Assembly: GCF_014198605.1 (NCBI RefSeq)
Contig: NZ_JACIHU010000001.1
Direction: 5' to 3' (one strand)
From: Rhizobium etli_C
GTDB lineage: Bacteria > Pseudomonadota > Alphaproteobacteria > Rhizobiales > Rhizobiaceae
Length of the DNA stretch: 64,000 nucleotides
The translations under genes were made by a program, and so were the position numbers. Positions 53,488 to 62,446 of the stretch are shown here, piece after piece. Under the pieces are notes generated by a model. It was not told the origin of the DNA and did no database searches. It saw nothing but the letters and a program-made list of their open reading frames with translations. Each line of letters starts with the position of its first letter. Position 1 is the stretch's first letter.

Positions 53488-54522
53488 ATGGAATATAGAA
53501 ATCTCGGTGCATCCGGCCTCAGGGTGCCGGTCTTGAGCTTCGGCGCCGGCACTTTCGGCGGCAGCGGGCCGCTGTTTGGCGCATGGGGAAATACCGATGC
53601 CGAGGAGGCGCGACGGCTCGTCGACATCTGTCTCGAAGCCGGCGTCAATCTTTTCGACACGGCGGACGTCTATTCGGCCGGCGCCTCGGAGGAAGTGCTC
53701 GGCCAGGCGATTCGCGGTCGGCGCGATGCCGTGCTGATCTCGACGAAGACGGCGTTGCCGACGGGCGAGGGGCCGCAGGACTGGGGAACGTCGCGGGCGC
53801 GGCTGATCCGCGCGACCGAGGAGGCGCTGCGGCGGCTTGGGACCGACTATATCGACCTTCTGCAGCTTCACGCTTTCGACGCCTCGACGCCGGTCGAGGA
53901 GGTGCTGTCGACGCTCGACGGGCTCGTCGCCTCCGGCAAGATCCGCTATATAGGCGTTTCCAATTTTGCCGGCTGGGAACTGATGAAGTCGCTCGCGACC
54001 GCCGAGCGCCACGGCCATCCGCGTTATGTCGCCCATCAGGTCTACTATTCGCTGGCGGGGCGGGATTACGAATGGGAGCTGATGCCCCTCGGCGCCGACC
54101 AGGGCGTCGGCGCTCTCGTCTGGAGCCCGCTCGCCTGGGGGCGGCTGACCGGCAAGATCCGCCGCGGTGAGCCGCTGCCTGCGGCAAGCCGCCTGCACGA
54201 GACGGCACAATACGGCCCGCCTGTCGACGACGAGAAGCTCTACGACATCGTCGAGGTGCTGGACGCCGTCGCAACGGAGACGGGCAAGACGGTGCCGCAG
54301 ATCGCCATCAACTGGCTGCTCGGCCGCCCGACGGTGTCGAGCGTCATCATCGGCGCCCGCAACGAAGAGCAGCTCAGGCAGAACCTCGGTGCCGTCGGCT
54401 GGAACCTGTCGAAGGAGCAGATCGAAAGGCTCGACGCAGTCAGCGCCACGACGGCGCCCTATCCCTATTTCCCTTATCGACGGCAGGAGGGTTTTGCCCG
54501 GCTCAACCCGCCGATCGTCTGA
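53488..54522 (+). CDS. Aldo/keto reductase
   Basis: NADPH-dependent (beta/alpha)8 oxidoreductase of 344 residues. The active-site residues are visible: Asp and Tyr in NLFDTADVYSAGASEEVLG, Lys in ISTKTALPTGEG and His in LLQLHAFDASTP. The cofactor region SVIIGARNEEQLRQNL is near the C-terminus. It is like the YajO/YghZ-type AKRs with broad aldehyde range; the natural substrate is unknown. The ATG at 53488 follows CAGGAGACAGAG. It is divergent from the LysR gene. Confidence 0.92.
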   Translation: MEYRNLGASGLRVPVLSFGAGTFGGSGPLFGAWGNTDAEEARRLVDICLEAGVNLFDTADVYSAGASEEVLGQAIRGRRDAVLISTKTALPTGEGPQDWGTSRARLIRATEEALRRLGTDYIDLLQLHAFDASTPVEEVLSTLDGLVASGKIRYIGVSNFAGWELMKSLATAERHGHPRYVAHQVYYSLAGRDYEWELMPLGADQGVGALVWSPLAWGRLTGKIRRGEPLPAASRLHETAQYGPPVDDEKLYDIVEVLDAVATETGKTVPQIAINWLLGRPTVSSVIIGARNEEQLRQNLGAVGWNLSKEQIERLDAVSATTAPYPYFPYRRQEGFARLNPPIV

Positions 54523-54671
54523 GGTGTTGGACAAAGCAATCTGTCCTATGACAAAAGGGGAATGAAATCTTCTCCCATTCTTAACTGGACAGCCGCTTTG
54601 ACTTGCCGCATACCCTGCCTGGTCCCACGAAACTCGACGTGGTTTCTTGGAATGGCAGGGAGATCAAAGAG

Positions 54672-56084
54672 ATGGCGCTGAAGGACGCAAAGGCCGGCAC
54701 ACGCAACGAGGCGGGCATTGCCGCTGTGCTCGGCATTCTCAAGCAGAGCTTCGGCGAGCGCTTCCAGACCGGTCAATCCTTCCGCGAACAGCATGCCCAC
54801 ACGACCACCTATATCCCGTCGCAGCTGCCGGACGGCGTGCTCTTTGCCGAGAGCGCCGAGGATGTGAAGACGGCGGTCAGGGTCTGCGCGGCCCACAAGG
54901 TGCCGGTGATCGGCTTCGGTACAGGCTCCTCGCTGGAGGGGCAGGTCAATGCCGCTAATGGCGGTATTTCGATCGATTTCAGCCGCATGAACCGCGTGCT
55001 CGAGGTTAATCCCGAGGATCTCGACTGCACGGTCGAGCCCGGTATCACTCGCGAGGCCCTGAATATCCACCTGCGTGATACCGGCCTGTTCTTCCCGATC
55101 GATCCCGGTGCCAACGCTTCGATCGGCGGCATGGCGTCGACACGGGCGTCGGGCACCAATGCCGTGCGCTACGGAACGATGAAGGACAATGTGCTCGCCG
55201 TCACGGCGGTCACCGCCAATGGCGAGGAAATCCGCACCGCCCGGCGTGCCCGCAAGTCCTCGGCCGGCTACGACCTGACGCGGCTCTTTGTCGGCGCCGA
55301 AGGCACACTCGGAATATTGACCTCGGTGACGCTGCGCCTGCAGGCGATCCCTCAGAAAATCGCCGGCGGTGTCTGCGCCTTTCCGAGCATCAAGGAGGCC
55401 TGCGATGCCGTCATCATGACGATTCAGATGGGCATTCCGGTGGCTCGCATCGAGTTGCTCGATGCTGTGCAGATGCGGGCGTGCAATGCCTATTCCGGGC
55501 TTTCCTATGCCGAAAGCCCGACGCTGTTCCTCGAATTCCACGGCACCGACGAAACGGTGCCGCTGCAATCGGCAGCCTTCGCAGAGATCGCGGCCGAATG
55601 CGGCGGCGGCGAGTTCATGTGGACCGCCAATGCCGAGGAGCGCACAAAGCTCTGGAAGGCGCGTCACGACGCCTATTGGTCCGCAAGGGCGCTGGCTCCA
55701 GGGCTTGCCGCACTTTCGACCGATGTTTGTGTTCCTATTTCGCGACTTGCCGATTGCGTTTCGCAGACGCAGGCGGATATCGAAGCGCATGGCTTGCTGG
55801 GTCCAATCGTTGGCCATGCCGGCGACGGGAACTTCCATGTGCTGCTGCTGTTCGACGACAAGAGCGCCGATGACATCGCCGTGGCCGAGAGCTTCGTGCA
55901 ACGGCTCAACCGGCGAGCGCTCGACATGGACGGGACATGCACCGGCGAACATGGAATCGGCCAAGGCAAGATGGCCTTTCTGGAGCAGGAGCTTGGAGGG
56001 ACGGTGGATCTGATGCGACAGGTGAAGCAGGCGCTCGATCCGGAGGGCATCTTCAATCCCGGCAAGATTTTCCACTATGGCTGA
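54672..56084 (+). CDS. FAD-linked oxidase, D-lactate dehydrogenase/glycolate oxidase GlcD-like
   Basis: 470 residues. The N-terminal PCMH-type FAD domain holds VIGFGTGSSLEGQVNAANGG and DPGANASIGGMASTRASGTN. The C-terminal cap domain holds GHAGDGNFHVLLLFD and the closing CTGEHGIGQGKMAF, both typical of the D-lactate dehydrogenase (cytochrome) and GlcD group. It should oxidise a D-2-hydroxy acid, most likely D-lactate, and pass electrons to cytochrome c or quinone. The ATG at 54672 is preceded by AGGGAGATCAAAGAG. No glcE or glcF lies next to it, which argues for the single-chain D-lactate enzyme. Confidence 0.88.
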   Translation: MALKDAKAGTRNEAGIAAVLGILKQSFGERFQTGQSFREQHAHTTTYIPSQLPDGVLFAESAEDVKTAVRVCAAHKVPVIGFGTGSSLEGQVNAANGGISIDFSRMNRVLEVNPEDLDCTVEPGITREALNIHLRDTGLFFPIDPGANASIGGMASTRASGTNAVRYGTMKDNVLAVTAVTANGEEIRTARRARKSSAGYDLTRLFVGAEGTLGILTSVTLRLQAIPQKIAGGVCAFPSIKEACDAVIMTIQMGIPVARIELLDAVQMRACNAYSGLSYAESPTLFLEFHGTDETVPLQSAAFAEIAAECGGGEFMWTANAEERTKLWKARHDAYWSARALAPGLAALSTDVCVPISRLADCVSQTQADIEAHGLLGPIVGHAGDGNFHVLLLFDDKSADDIAVAESFVQRLNRRALDMDGTCTGEHGIGQGKMAFLEQELGGTVDLMRQVKQALDPEGIFNPGKIFHYG

Positions 56085-56164
56085 AAACGGAATATTCTCA
56101 TGAACTTGGGCCTTGCCCCCGGCATGAATAGCGCTAGTGTCGGCAACAGAATCCCGAATGGAGA

Positions 56165-59100
56165 ATGCTTGCATTGGTAGGCCGGTTCCTCGTCTTTCTG
56201 GGGGGAGTGATCGTCGTAGCGCTGTTTGTGGCGCTGCTTGCGCCGCTGTTCATCGACTGGACGGATTTCCGCAAGAACTTCGAGGATCAGGCAAGCCGCA
56301 TTATCGGCAAGAAAGTCACCGTCCACGGCACGGTCGATGCCCGCCTGTTGCCGTTTCCATCGGTCACGCTGCATGACGTACGTGTCGGCCAGGAGGCCGA
56401 CGGCACGCCGATCGTCAAGGTCGAACAGTTTTCCATGGATGCGGAGCTTGCGCCTTTCCTGTCGGGCGAGGCGCTGATCTTCGATATGCGCGTCGTCAAT
56501 CCGAAGGTGCGCCTCAGATTGCTCAAAGACGGCACCCTCGACTGGATGCGCGGCAGCCGCGCCGAAATACCGGCGAAAACGGTCGTCCTCGAAAATGTGC
56601 ATGTCAGCGGCGGCGAGGTGGAATTCATCGACGACCAGTCCGGCCGGGGCCGCCGCGTCACCGGCCTGAACGCGGAGATGTCGGCCAAGTCGCTTGCCGG
56701 CCCCTGGCGCATCGAGGGCGACGCGGCGCTCGACGGCGAACACGGGAATTTCTCGATCTCGAGCAGCCAGCCGGACGAGAAGGGCGTACTGCGCATGCGC
56801 ACGAAGCTTTCCCCTGATAAGCACCCGGTCAGCATCGATCTTGACGGCGAGCTGAAGCTCGTCGATCGCAAGCCGAATTACCAGGGCCAGCTTTCGGCGG
56901 CGATCGAAAACCGCAACAGCGCCAAATCGGCCAACAAGAACGAGCAGCCACCGCGGGTCAAGGGTCGCTTCGAACTCACCAACGAACGCATCCGCATTCC
57001 CGAATACCGGATGGAGATCGGTCCGACGGACGATCCCTATGTCATAACAGGCGAGGCGACGCTCGACACCGGCAACGCGCCGGAATTCCTGCTGACGGCC
57101 GACGGGCAGCAGATCGACGTCAACCGCATTGGCAATGAAGGCGCGGCCGGCAAGACGACGCGGGATCCCGCGGTTTCGGCGCGCCAGCGATTGAATTCGC
57201 TGATCGATATCGTCGCGCAGGTGCCGATCCCGCAAGTGCCTGGCAAAGCGAGCGTCAAGCTGCCGGCAATCGTCGCCGGCGACACGACGTTGCGCGACGT
57301 GCAATTGGAACTGGAGCCGGCCGGGACCGGCTGGATGATCGATAGCGCCATCGGCACGCTGCCGGGGCGCACCCTGGTGGAGGGCAAGGGCAAGCTCCTG
57401 CTTCAGGGCGAGCCCTCGTTCAACGGCCAGATCGTGTTAGCCTCGAACCAGCCGACGGGGCTTGCCTCCTGGCTGGCGGGCTCGGTCGATCCGGCCATCC
57501 GGCAATTGCGGCAGGCCGGTTTTTCCGCCAATGTCAGCCTCACTCATGAATTGCAGCGGTTCGAAAACCTCGAAATCGCCGTCGGGTCGGCGACGCTGAA
57601 GGGCAGGCTGGAGCGGCAGGCGATCTCCGGCCAGCCGCCGACCCTATCGGTGGCGCTGAACGGCGACACGCTCGATCTTGACGCGTTGCAGGCGTTGGCC
57701 GGGCTCGCGACAGGCCAGGATAGCGGCGACAATGTCCTCGATCACAAGATCGCCGCCCAGCTCAAGGCCGATAAGTTCACCGCCTTCGGTGTCGAAGCTG
57801 AGAATGTCGAAACCACCTTCACGATCGCCGACGGGGCGCTTGCGGTCGACCGGCTGTCGGTCAAGAATCTCGCCGGCGCCGAGCTGACGGCGACGGGCCG
57901 GGCGGAAGGCTCGCTGCTCGACTACAAGGGTGCGGGTGAGATCACCTTCAAGTCGGCCGATCCCGGTGGTTTCTTCACCATGCTGCGCGAGCATCTGCCG
58001 CACCACCCGGTGCTCGACCGGTTGGTGCGCAATGCCGGCTGGTACGGCAATACGGCATTGCGCGGCGCGCTGACGCTCGGCGGCGACGAAGGCGATGCGC
58101 TGACGGTGACGCTGGCCGGTGTCGCGAACGGCAGCCGTGTCAATCTCGACTATCGCATGTCCGATCTGCTGGCGCTGACCGGCAATGGCACGACGAGCCT
58201 TGAGGCGACGCTCGAAAACGCCGTGCCGTCCATCCTCTTCGGCCAGGCCGGGCTCGACCCGCTGCCGGTCGATGTCGGCGCCAACGGCCGCCTGACGCTT
58301 AAGGTGAAGGCATCGGGCAATGATCCCGCCGATGCGGCGCTGACCTTTGCCACTGACCGGACTTCGTTCACCGCCAACGGCAAGGTCGATGTCCGGCCGG
58401 AGAGTTTCATGAATGGTCAGATCGCGCTTTCGCTCGATAGCGCCGATATCGACCCCTATCTCATCATGAACGGCATCGCCCTGCCGCAGACCGGAACGGG
58501 ATTGCCGTTCAGCCTGCAGGTCAATGCCGCCGTCGACAGCGACAAGATCGCCTTGTCCGATATCAAGGGGCATGCGGCCGACAACGCATTTTCAGGGGCA
58601 CTGAACTTCGATCGGAAGGCCGCGAAGACGACGGCAAGCGGCGCGCTGACGCTCTCCAAAGCCGATGCCGGCTGGCTTGGCGAGGCTGTGTTCGGTCAGA
58701 TCGTCGATCCCGCCAACGGCGCGCTGACGAAGGCCCCGCTTGGCTTGCCCGTCTTCAAGGATCTCGACGTCAAGGTAAAGCTTTCGGCCAAGGAGTTCTG
58801 GCCTGGCCTGCCCGAAACGGCGGTGTCCGATTTTACCAGCAACGTCGCCTACAAGGGCGACGAACTGCAGCTCAACGACATGGCCGGCAACTGGGACGGT
58901 GGCAAGCTCTCCGGCAACCTGCTTTTTACCAATGCCGACGGCACCGGCTTCCTGCAGACGAAGCTTGCGCTTGCCGATTCCGATCTTGCCGGCGTCGTCT
59001 GGCTGCGTGACGGTGCGCCGATCGCCAATGGTAAGTTCGGCCTGTCGCTGTCGATGGAGGCCTCGGGCAAGACGGTCGGCGAAATCGCCAGCTCGCTCAA

Positions 59101-59878
59101 CGGTTCAGGTGAATTGCGGCTCGGCGATACCAGCATACGCGGGCTGAACCTTGCCATCCTTCCGCCGCTGCTTGCCGCGACCGACACGATGCAGGAACAG
59201 ATCAATGCCGGCAAGGTGCACCCGATCGTCGAGACGCTGCTCAGCAACGGCGAGGCGAAGCTGCCGCCGCTCGGCATTCCTTTCAATATTGCCGACGGGA
59301 CGCTGAGGGTGCAGAATGTCACCGTCGCCAACGATCTGGCCCGCGTCACCGCTGATGCGCAGATTGCGTTGCCGGAAGAGCGGATCAGCGCGACGGTCGG
59401 GATCGGCCTCAATCCCGGTACGGAAACGCTTCCCGGCGCCGAGCCGGCGCTCAGGCTGAATTTTTCCGGCCTGCTGCCGTCCCCCGGCAAGACGATGGAT
59501 GTGACCGATATCACCAGCTACCTGTCGCTGCGCGCCTTCGAGCGCGAACGGCGGCGCGTCGAGCGGCTGCAGGCGATCGTGCTCGAAAAGCAGCGGCTGC
59601 GTCGTGAGGCCGCGCTCTATCGGTTCAATGACGCCGAGCGTGTCAGGGCTGCCGAGATCGAGCGGCAACGGCAGGCGGAGGAAGAGCGGCTGCGCGCACT
59701 GGCACAAGCAGCGGCGGTGCAGAAGGCGGCCACCGAGGCGGCGGCCGCGCGCGCGGCAGAAGCCAGGGACAAGGCCGATGCGCAGGCGAGGGCGGCTGCG
59801 GAAGCGGCGCGGCGCAGCGGACAGGCGCAGCCCGGTCCACTCAATTTCGATCAGATGCCGGGCGTTCAGGCGCAATGA
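56165..59878 (+). CDS. AsmA family protein, very large, with charged C-terminal tail
   Basis: 1237 residues. One N-terminal membrane segment (LVFLGGVIVVALFVALLAPL) is followed by the AsmA opening IDWTDFRKNFEDQASRIIGK and a long beta-rich body expected to form a periplasmic hydrophobic groove. Such proteins are thought to move phospholipids to the outer membrane or affect its assembly. The last 130 residues (from about RAFERERRRVERLQ) are very rich in Glu, Arg, Gln and Ala and should form a coiled coil. That tail is not usual in the family and is of unknown role. The product ends FDQMPGVQAQ. Confidence 0.88.
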   Translation: MLALVGRFLVFLGGVIVVALFVALLAPLFIDWTDFRKNFEDQASRIIGKKVTVHGTVDARLLPFPSVTLHDVRVGQEADGTPIVKVEQFSMDAELAPFLSGEALIFDMRVVNPKVRLRLLKDGTLDWMRGSRAEIPAKTVVLENVHVSGGEVEFIDDQSGRGRRVTGLNAEMSAKSLAGPWRIEGDAALDGEHGNFSISSSQPDEKGVLRMRTKLSPDKHPVSIDLDGELKLVDRKPNYQGQLSAAIENRNSAKSANKNEQPPRVKGRFELTNERIRIPEYRMEIGPTDDPYVITGEATLDTGNAPEFLLTADGQQIDVNRIGNEGAAGKTTRDPAVSARQRLNSLIDIVAQVPIPQVPGKASVKLPAIVAGDTTLRDVQLELEPAGTGWMIDSAIGTLPGRTLVEGKGKLLLQGEPSFNGQIVLASNQPTGLASWLAGSVDPAIRQLRQAGFSANVSLTHELQRFENLEIAVGSATLKGRLERQAISGQPPTLSVALNGDTLDLDALQALAGLATGQDSGDNVLDHKIAAQLKADKFTAFGVEAENVETTFTIADGALAVDRLSVKNLAGAELTATGRAEGSLLDYKGAGEITFKSADPGGFFTMLREHLPHHPVLDRLVRNAGWYGNTALRGALTLGGDEGDALTVTLAGVANGSRVNLDYRMSDLLALTGNGTTSLEATLENAVPSILFGQAGLDPLPVDVGANGRLTLKVKASGNDPADAALTFATDRTSFTANGKVDVRPESFMNGQIALSLDSADIDPYLIMNGIALPQTGTGLPFSLQVNAAVDSDKIALSDIKGHAADNAFSGALNFDRKAAKTTASGALTLSKADAGWLGEAVFGQIVDPANGALTKAPLGLPVFKDLDVKVKLSAKEFWPGLPETAVSDFTSNVAYKGDELQLNDMAGNWDGGKLSGNLLFTNADGTGFLQTKLALADSDLAGVVWLRDGAPIANGKFGLSLSMEASGKTVGEIASSLNGSGELRLGDTSIRGLNLAILPPLLAATDTMQEQINAGKVHPIVETLLSNGEAKLPPLGIPFNIADGTLRVQNVTVANDLARVTADAQIALPEERISATVGIGLNPGTETLPGAEPALRLNFSGLLPSPGKTMDVTDITSYLSLRAFERERRRVERLQAIVLEKQRLRREAALYRFNDAERVRAAEIERQRQAEEERLRALAQAAAVQKAATEAAAARAAEARDKADAQARAAAEAARRSGQAQPGPLNFDQMPGVQAQ

Positions 59879-59945
59879 CGGCGCGCGGGATCTGATTGAC
59901 CTGAGGCGCTTCAGGTCTGTTAGCGAAATCGCCTTTATATCTGCG

Positions 59946-60170
59946 TCACGGCTGGCGGCCACCGCCGGCCTTCGCCCAGGAAAGCACATGGAGCCGCAGC
60001 GCCGAGGACAGGTTGCTGTCTGGCTGGCGGTGGTCGTCGATCTCGGAAATCAGGGCGGCCAGCGACATCGAGCGGCCTGCCGCGATGGTCTTCAGTTCGG
60101 CCCAGAATTCATCTTCCAGCGAAAAACTGGTGCGATGACCATGCAGTGTTGCCGAGTGCTTGCGGATCAT
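59946..60170 (-). CDS. Ribbon-helix-helix domain protein
   Basis: 74 residues. After MIRKHSATLHGHRTSFSLED come FWAELKTIAAGRSMSLAALI and SEIDDHRQ, a pattern that fits a ribbon-helix-helix DNA-binding unit of the type often annotated in rhizobia as a conserved RHH protein. No partner toxin is seen. It lies downstream of the DUF4169 gene and may be co-transcribed with it, with 104 bases between. Confidence 0.75.
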   Translation of the reverse strand: MIRKHSATLHGHRTSFSLEDEFWAELKTIAAGRSMSLAALISEIDDHRQPDSNLSSALRLHVLSWAKAGGGRQP

Positions 60171-60274
60171 GAAGGGCTTTCACATCGCAATCGGCTTCGA
60201 AGGTCGTTTCAAACAAATCGCGCAAGCGGCTGATCGCAGATTCGTTTTCGGCTTCTCAAGCTTTGCGTGAAGCC

Positions 60275-60469
60275 TCATGCGCCGTCGTCATCCGTCTCGA
60301 TCCTGCCGTCGCGGTGCGCCTTATCGGCCTTCTCGTTCAGGCTGCGGGTGAGCTGCTTTTCGGCCTTGGTGCGCCCAAAGGAAACGCGGTTCTGCTCGGC
60401 CTGTTTCTCTTTCTCGGAGCGGGCCTGCTTCTTGCGGAACTGGCGCAGATTGATGATTTCGGCGCTCAT
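60275..60469 (-). CDS. DUF4169 family protein
   Basis: 64 residues starting MSAEIINLRQFRKKQARSEK, with NRVSFGRTKAEKQL, which is the usual DUF4169 sequence. The protein is very basic and hydrophilic and probably helical. Function unknown. An AAGGA lies about ten bases before the ATG. It sits downstream of the sspB terminator and upstream of the RHH gene, an arrangement seen in many rhizobia as far as I recall. Confidence 0.85.
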   Translation of the reverse strand: MSAEIINLRQFRKKQARSEKEKQAEQNRVSFGRTKAEKQLTRSLNEKADKAHRDGRIETDDDGA

Positions 60470-60491
60470 GCGGTGGCTGAAATCCTTAAGA

Positions 60492-60517
60492 AAAAAGGGA
60501 GGCTGAGCCTCCCTTTG
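60492..60517 (-). terminator. Rho-independent terminator after sspB
   Basis: AAAGGGAGGC at 60495-60504 pairs with GCCTCCCTTT at 60508-60517 around a three-base loop. Read on the minus strand it runs into six T residues. It lies four bases after the sspB stop. Confidence 0.85.
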
Positions 60518-60520
60518 AAA

Positions 60521-61036
60521 TCACTGCTTCTTGCGGAAGGAGTCGAGCGAGACGACGGAACCCGGTTTCTTCTCTTCGCCGTCGGCCGGTTTTGCGCCGG
60601 CGGTTTCATCAGGCTTTCCTGCAGCATCGACCGGATAGGCGGTGATCTCGCCGGACGGCAGCTCCTCGCCATCGGCGAGCGGCACGTCGAATTCCAGCTC
60701 GAAATTGACGGAGGGATCGTAGAAGCCGCGGATCGCATTGAACGGAATGACCAGCTTTTCCGGAACGTCGGAGAAAGAAAGGCCGATTTCGAAATGCGTC
60801 TCGGTGATCTTCAGGTCCCAGAACTGGTGCTGGATGACGATGGTCATCTGCTCTGGGTATTTCGACTTCAGGTGCTGGGAAATGCGCACACCGGCGGCAC
60901 CCGTCAGGAAGGTGATGAAGAAGTGATGGTCGCCGGGCAGACGGCCCGTCGTCGCGACTTCCGCCAAAACCTTGCGGATGACGCCGCGAAGTGCATCCTG
61001 CGCCAGAATGTCGTAGCGGATATGATCCTGCCCCAT
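60521..61036 (-). CDS. sspB: SspB (alpha type), ClpXP adaptor for ssrA-tagged proteins
   Basis: 171 residues starting MGQDHIRYDILAQDALRGVI, with HHFFITFLTGAAGVRISQHL, MTIVIQHQFWDL and VIPFNAIRGFYDPSVNFELE, all typical of the SspB-alpha family. It binds the ssrA tag and delivers tagged proteins to ClpXP. The acidic linker ends in a short basic tail, SVVSLDSFRKKQ, which fits the ClpX-binding tail. The tmRNA gene that encodes the tag lies directly upstream on the same strand. Confidence 0.93.
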   Translation of the reverse strand: MGQDHIRYDILAQDALRGVIRKVLAEVATTGRLPGDHHFFITFLTGAAGVRISQHLKSKYPEQMTIVIQHQFWDLKITETHFEIGLSFSDVPEKLVIPFNAIRGFYDPSVNFELEFDVPLADGEELPSGEITAYPVDAAGKPDETAGAKPADGEEKKPGSVVSLDSFRKKQ

Positions 61037-61154
61037 GCTTTTCCTGTCTTTCGTCGGTTCGGAAGTCTTTTCACAAGGTTATATGCCACGTCCGGGCGCC
61101 TTGGGAAAGACCGGAGCCGAGTCACGTTTTTTCGGAGCATACATGATTTCGTCA

Positions 61155-61497
61155 GCAGGGAGAAGGTGAAGGCTTCTGTTGCCAGGTGCCTTCGGACCCC
61201 GCCTAGAGGTGCGAACCACTAGGACTTTGATTGAAGTGTCACACCGCGATTAAGCAGCGAGACGAGCTTCCGCATAGTTGTCGTTTGCAACTACAATTTT
61301 AGCCCGATAACGGCGGTACAATGCCGAGCAAAAAGTCGATCTTTACACCCTTGTCGATCCTGTTTCGCCCCCATCAAAAGCCGGCCTTCCTTGCCGCCGG
61401 TTTTTGGTGGAGGCGCCGGGTACCGCCCCCGGGTCCAATAGGTTTATTACACCGCTCATTTATTGCCATAGCCGGCCCGAAAGCCGGCAGGGTTGAT
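61155..61497 (-). ncRNA. ssrA: tmRNA, circularly permuted two-piece form
   Basis: Rescues stalled ribosomes and tags the nascent peptide. On the minus strand the acceptor piece comes first and ends CGCCTCC-A-CCA at 61415-61405; a short spacer follows; the coding piece starts GGGGGCG at 61372-61366. These two 7-base strands pair as the acceptor stem (one G-U pair). A T-stem CCGGG/CCCGG sits next to the acceptor strand. The tag frame at 61288-61250 reads ANDNYAEARLAA and stops at TAA. After the tag come stems such as CCTAG/CTAGG and GAAGGC/GCCTTC. The outer ends (61497 and 61155) are estimates. Confidence 0.93.
61250..61288 (-). other. tmRNA tag reading frame (ANDNYAEARLAA)
   Basis: The 13-codon frame starts at the resume codon GCA (61288-61286) and ends at TAA (61252-61250). 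The tag ends in LAA, the ClpX/SspB recognition end. It is inside the coding piece of ssrA. Confidence 0.93.
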
Positions 61498-61638
61498 ATA
61501 GTGATTTCCTTTGCACAAGGAAAGGGCAAACGTCATAAAAGCTTTATCTCCTGCGGCAGAAAGAACGGGAAAATGCCCGCCGGCGATTGGTTTCCTGAAG
61601 GCGAAGGCTTAAATTGGAGAAAACGGAATCAGCGCGAC

Positions 61639-62433
61639 ATGCAGCAATATCTCGATCTCCTGAAGCATGTGATGGAAAAAGGCTCCGACCGGGGCGACCG
61701 CACCGGCACCGGCACCCGCTCGGTCTTCGGCTACCAGATGCGCTTCGACCTTGAAGAAGGATTTCCCGTCCTCACCACGAAGAAGCTGCATCTGCGCTCG
61801 ATCATCCACGAGCTTTTGTGGTTCCTGAAGGGCGAAACGAATATCCGCTATCTCAAGGAGAACGGCGTCTCGATCTGGGATGAGTGGGCCGATGAGAACG
61901 GCGACCTCGGGCCGGTCTACGGCGCCCAATGGCGTTCCTGGCCGGCACCGGATGGCGGCCATATCGACCAGATCGCCAATCTCGTCAAAGGCATCGTCAA
62001 CAATCCGAATTCGCGCCGCCACATCGTCTCGGCCTGGAATCCGGCGGAAGTGGACAATATGGCGCTGCCGCCCTGCCATTGTCTGTTCCAATTTTATGTC
62101 GCCGACGGCAAGCTTTCCTGTCAGCTCTACCAGCGCTCCGCCGACATCTTCCTCGGTGTGCCGTTCAACATCGCCTCCTATGCGCTTTTGACGATGATGG
62201 TGGCTGAGGTGACCGGGCTAAAACCCGGCGATTTCGTCCACACGCTCGGCGACGCCCATCTCTACCGAAACCATTTCGACCAGGCGAAGCTGCAGTTGAC
62301 GCGCCGGCCGAAGCCGCTGCCCTTCATGCGCATCAATCCTGAGGTGAAGGACATTTTCGGCTTCACCTTCGATGATTTCGAGCTGATCGGCTACGAGGCC
62401 GATGCCAGCATCAAGGCGCCGATCGCCGTCTGA
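61639..62433 (+). CDS. thyA: ThyA, thymidylate synthase
   Basis: Methylates dUMP to dTMP with methylene-tetrahydrofolate. The 264-residue product is the normal length and starts MQQYLDLLKHVMEKGSDRGD. The active-site Cys is in PPCHCLFQFYVADG; SCQLYQRSADIFLGVPFNIA and DAHLYRNHFDQAKLQL follow as expected. I chose the ATG at 61639. The frame is open to 61321, but that part is antisense to ssrA. folA follows 13 bases after the stop, giving the usual thyA-folA pair. Confidence 0.97.
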   Translation: MQQYLDLLKHVMEKGSDRGDRTGTGTRSVFGYQMRFDLEEGFPVLTTKKLHLRSIIHELLWFLKGETNIRYLKENGVSIWDEWADENGDLGPVYGAQWRSWPAPDGGHIDQIANLVKGIVNNPNSRRHIVSAWNPAEVDNMALPPCHCLFQFYVADGKLSCQLYQRSADIFLGVPFNIASYALLTMMVAEVTGLKPGDFVHTLGDAHLYRNHFDQAKLQLTRRPKPLPFMRINPEVKDIFGFTFDDFELIGYEADASIKAPIAV

Positions 62434-62446
62434 TCCGGGACATCTC

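Larger units (their letters stand above)
61037..61638. other. Region between sspB and thyA, occupied mostly by ssrA
   Basis: This 602-base stretch looks empty by coding criteria. It holds the two-piece tmRNA gene (minus strand, about 61155-61497). The rest, 61037-61154 and 61498-61638, holds the promoters of sspB, ssrA and thyA; a short palindrome (TTTCCTTTGCACAAGGAAA, about 61505-61523) sits just upstream of ssrA. Confidence 0.7.

Noticed and set aside
61321..61638. N-terminal extension of thyA
   Set aside because: ThyA is full length from 61639, and the extension lies antisense to the tmRNA gene.
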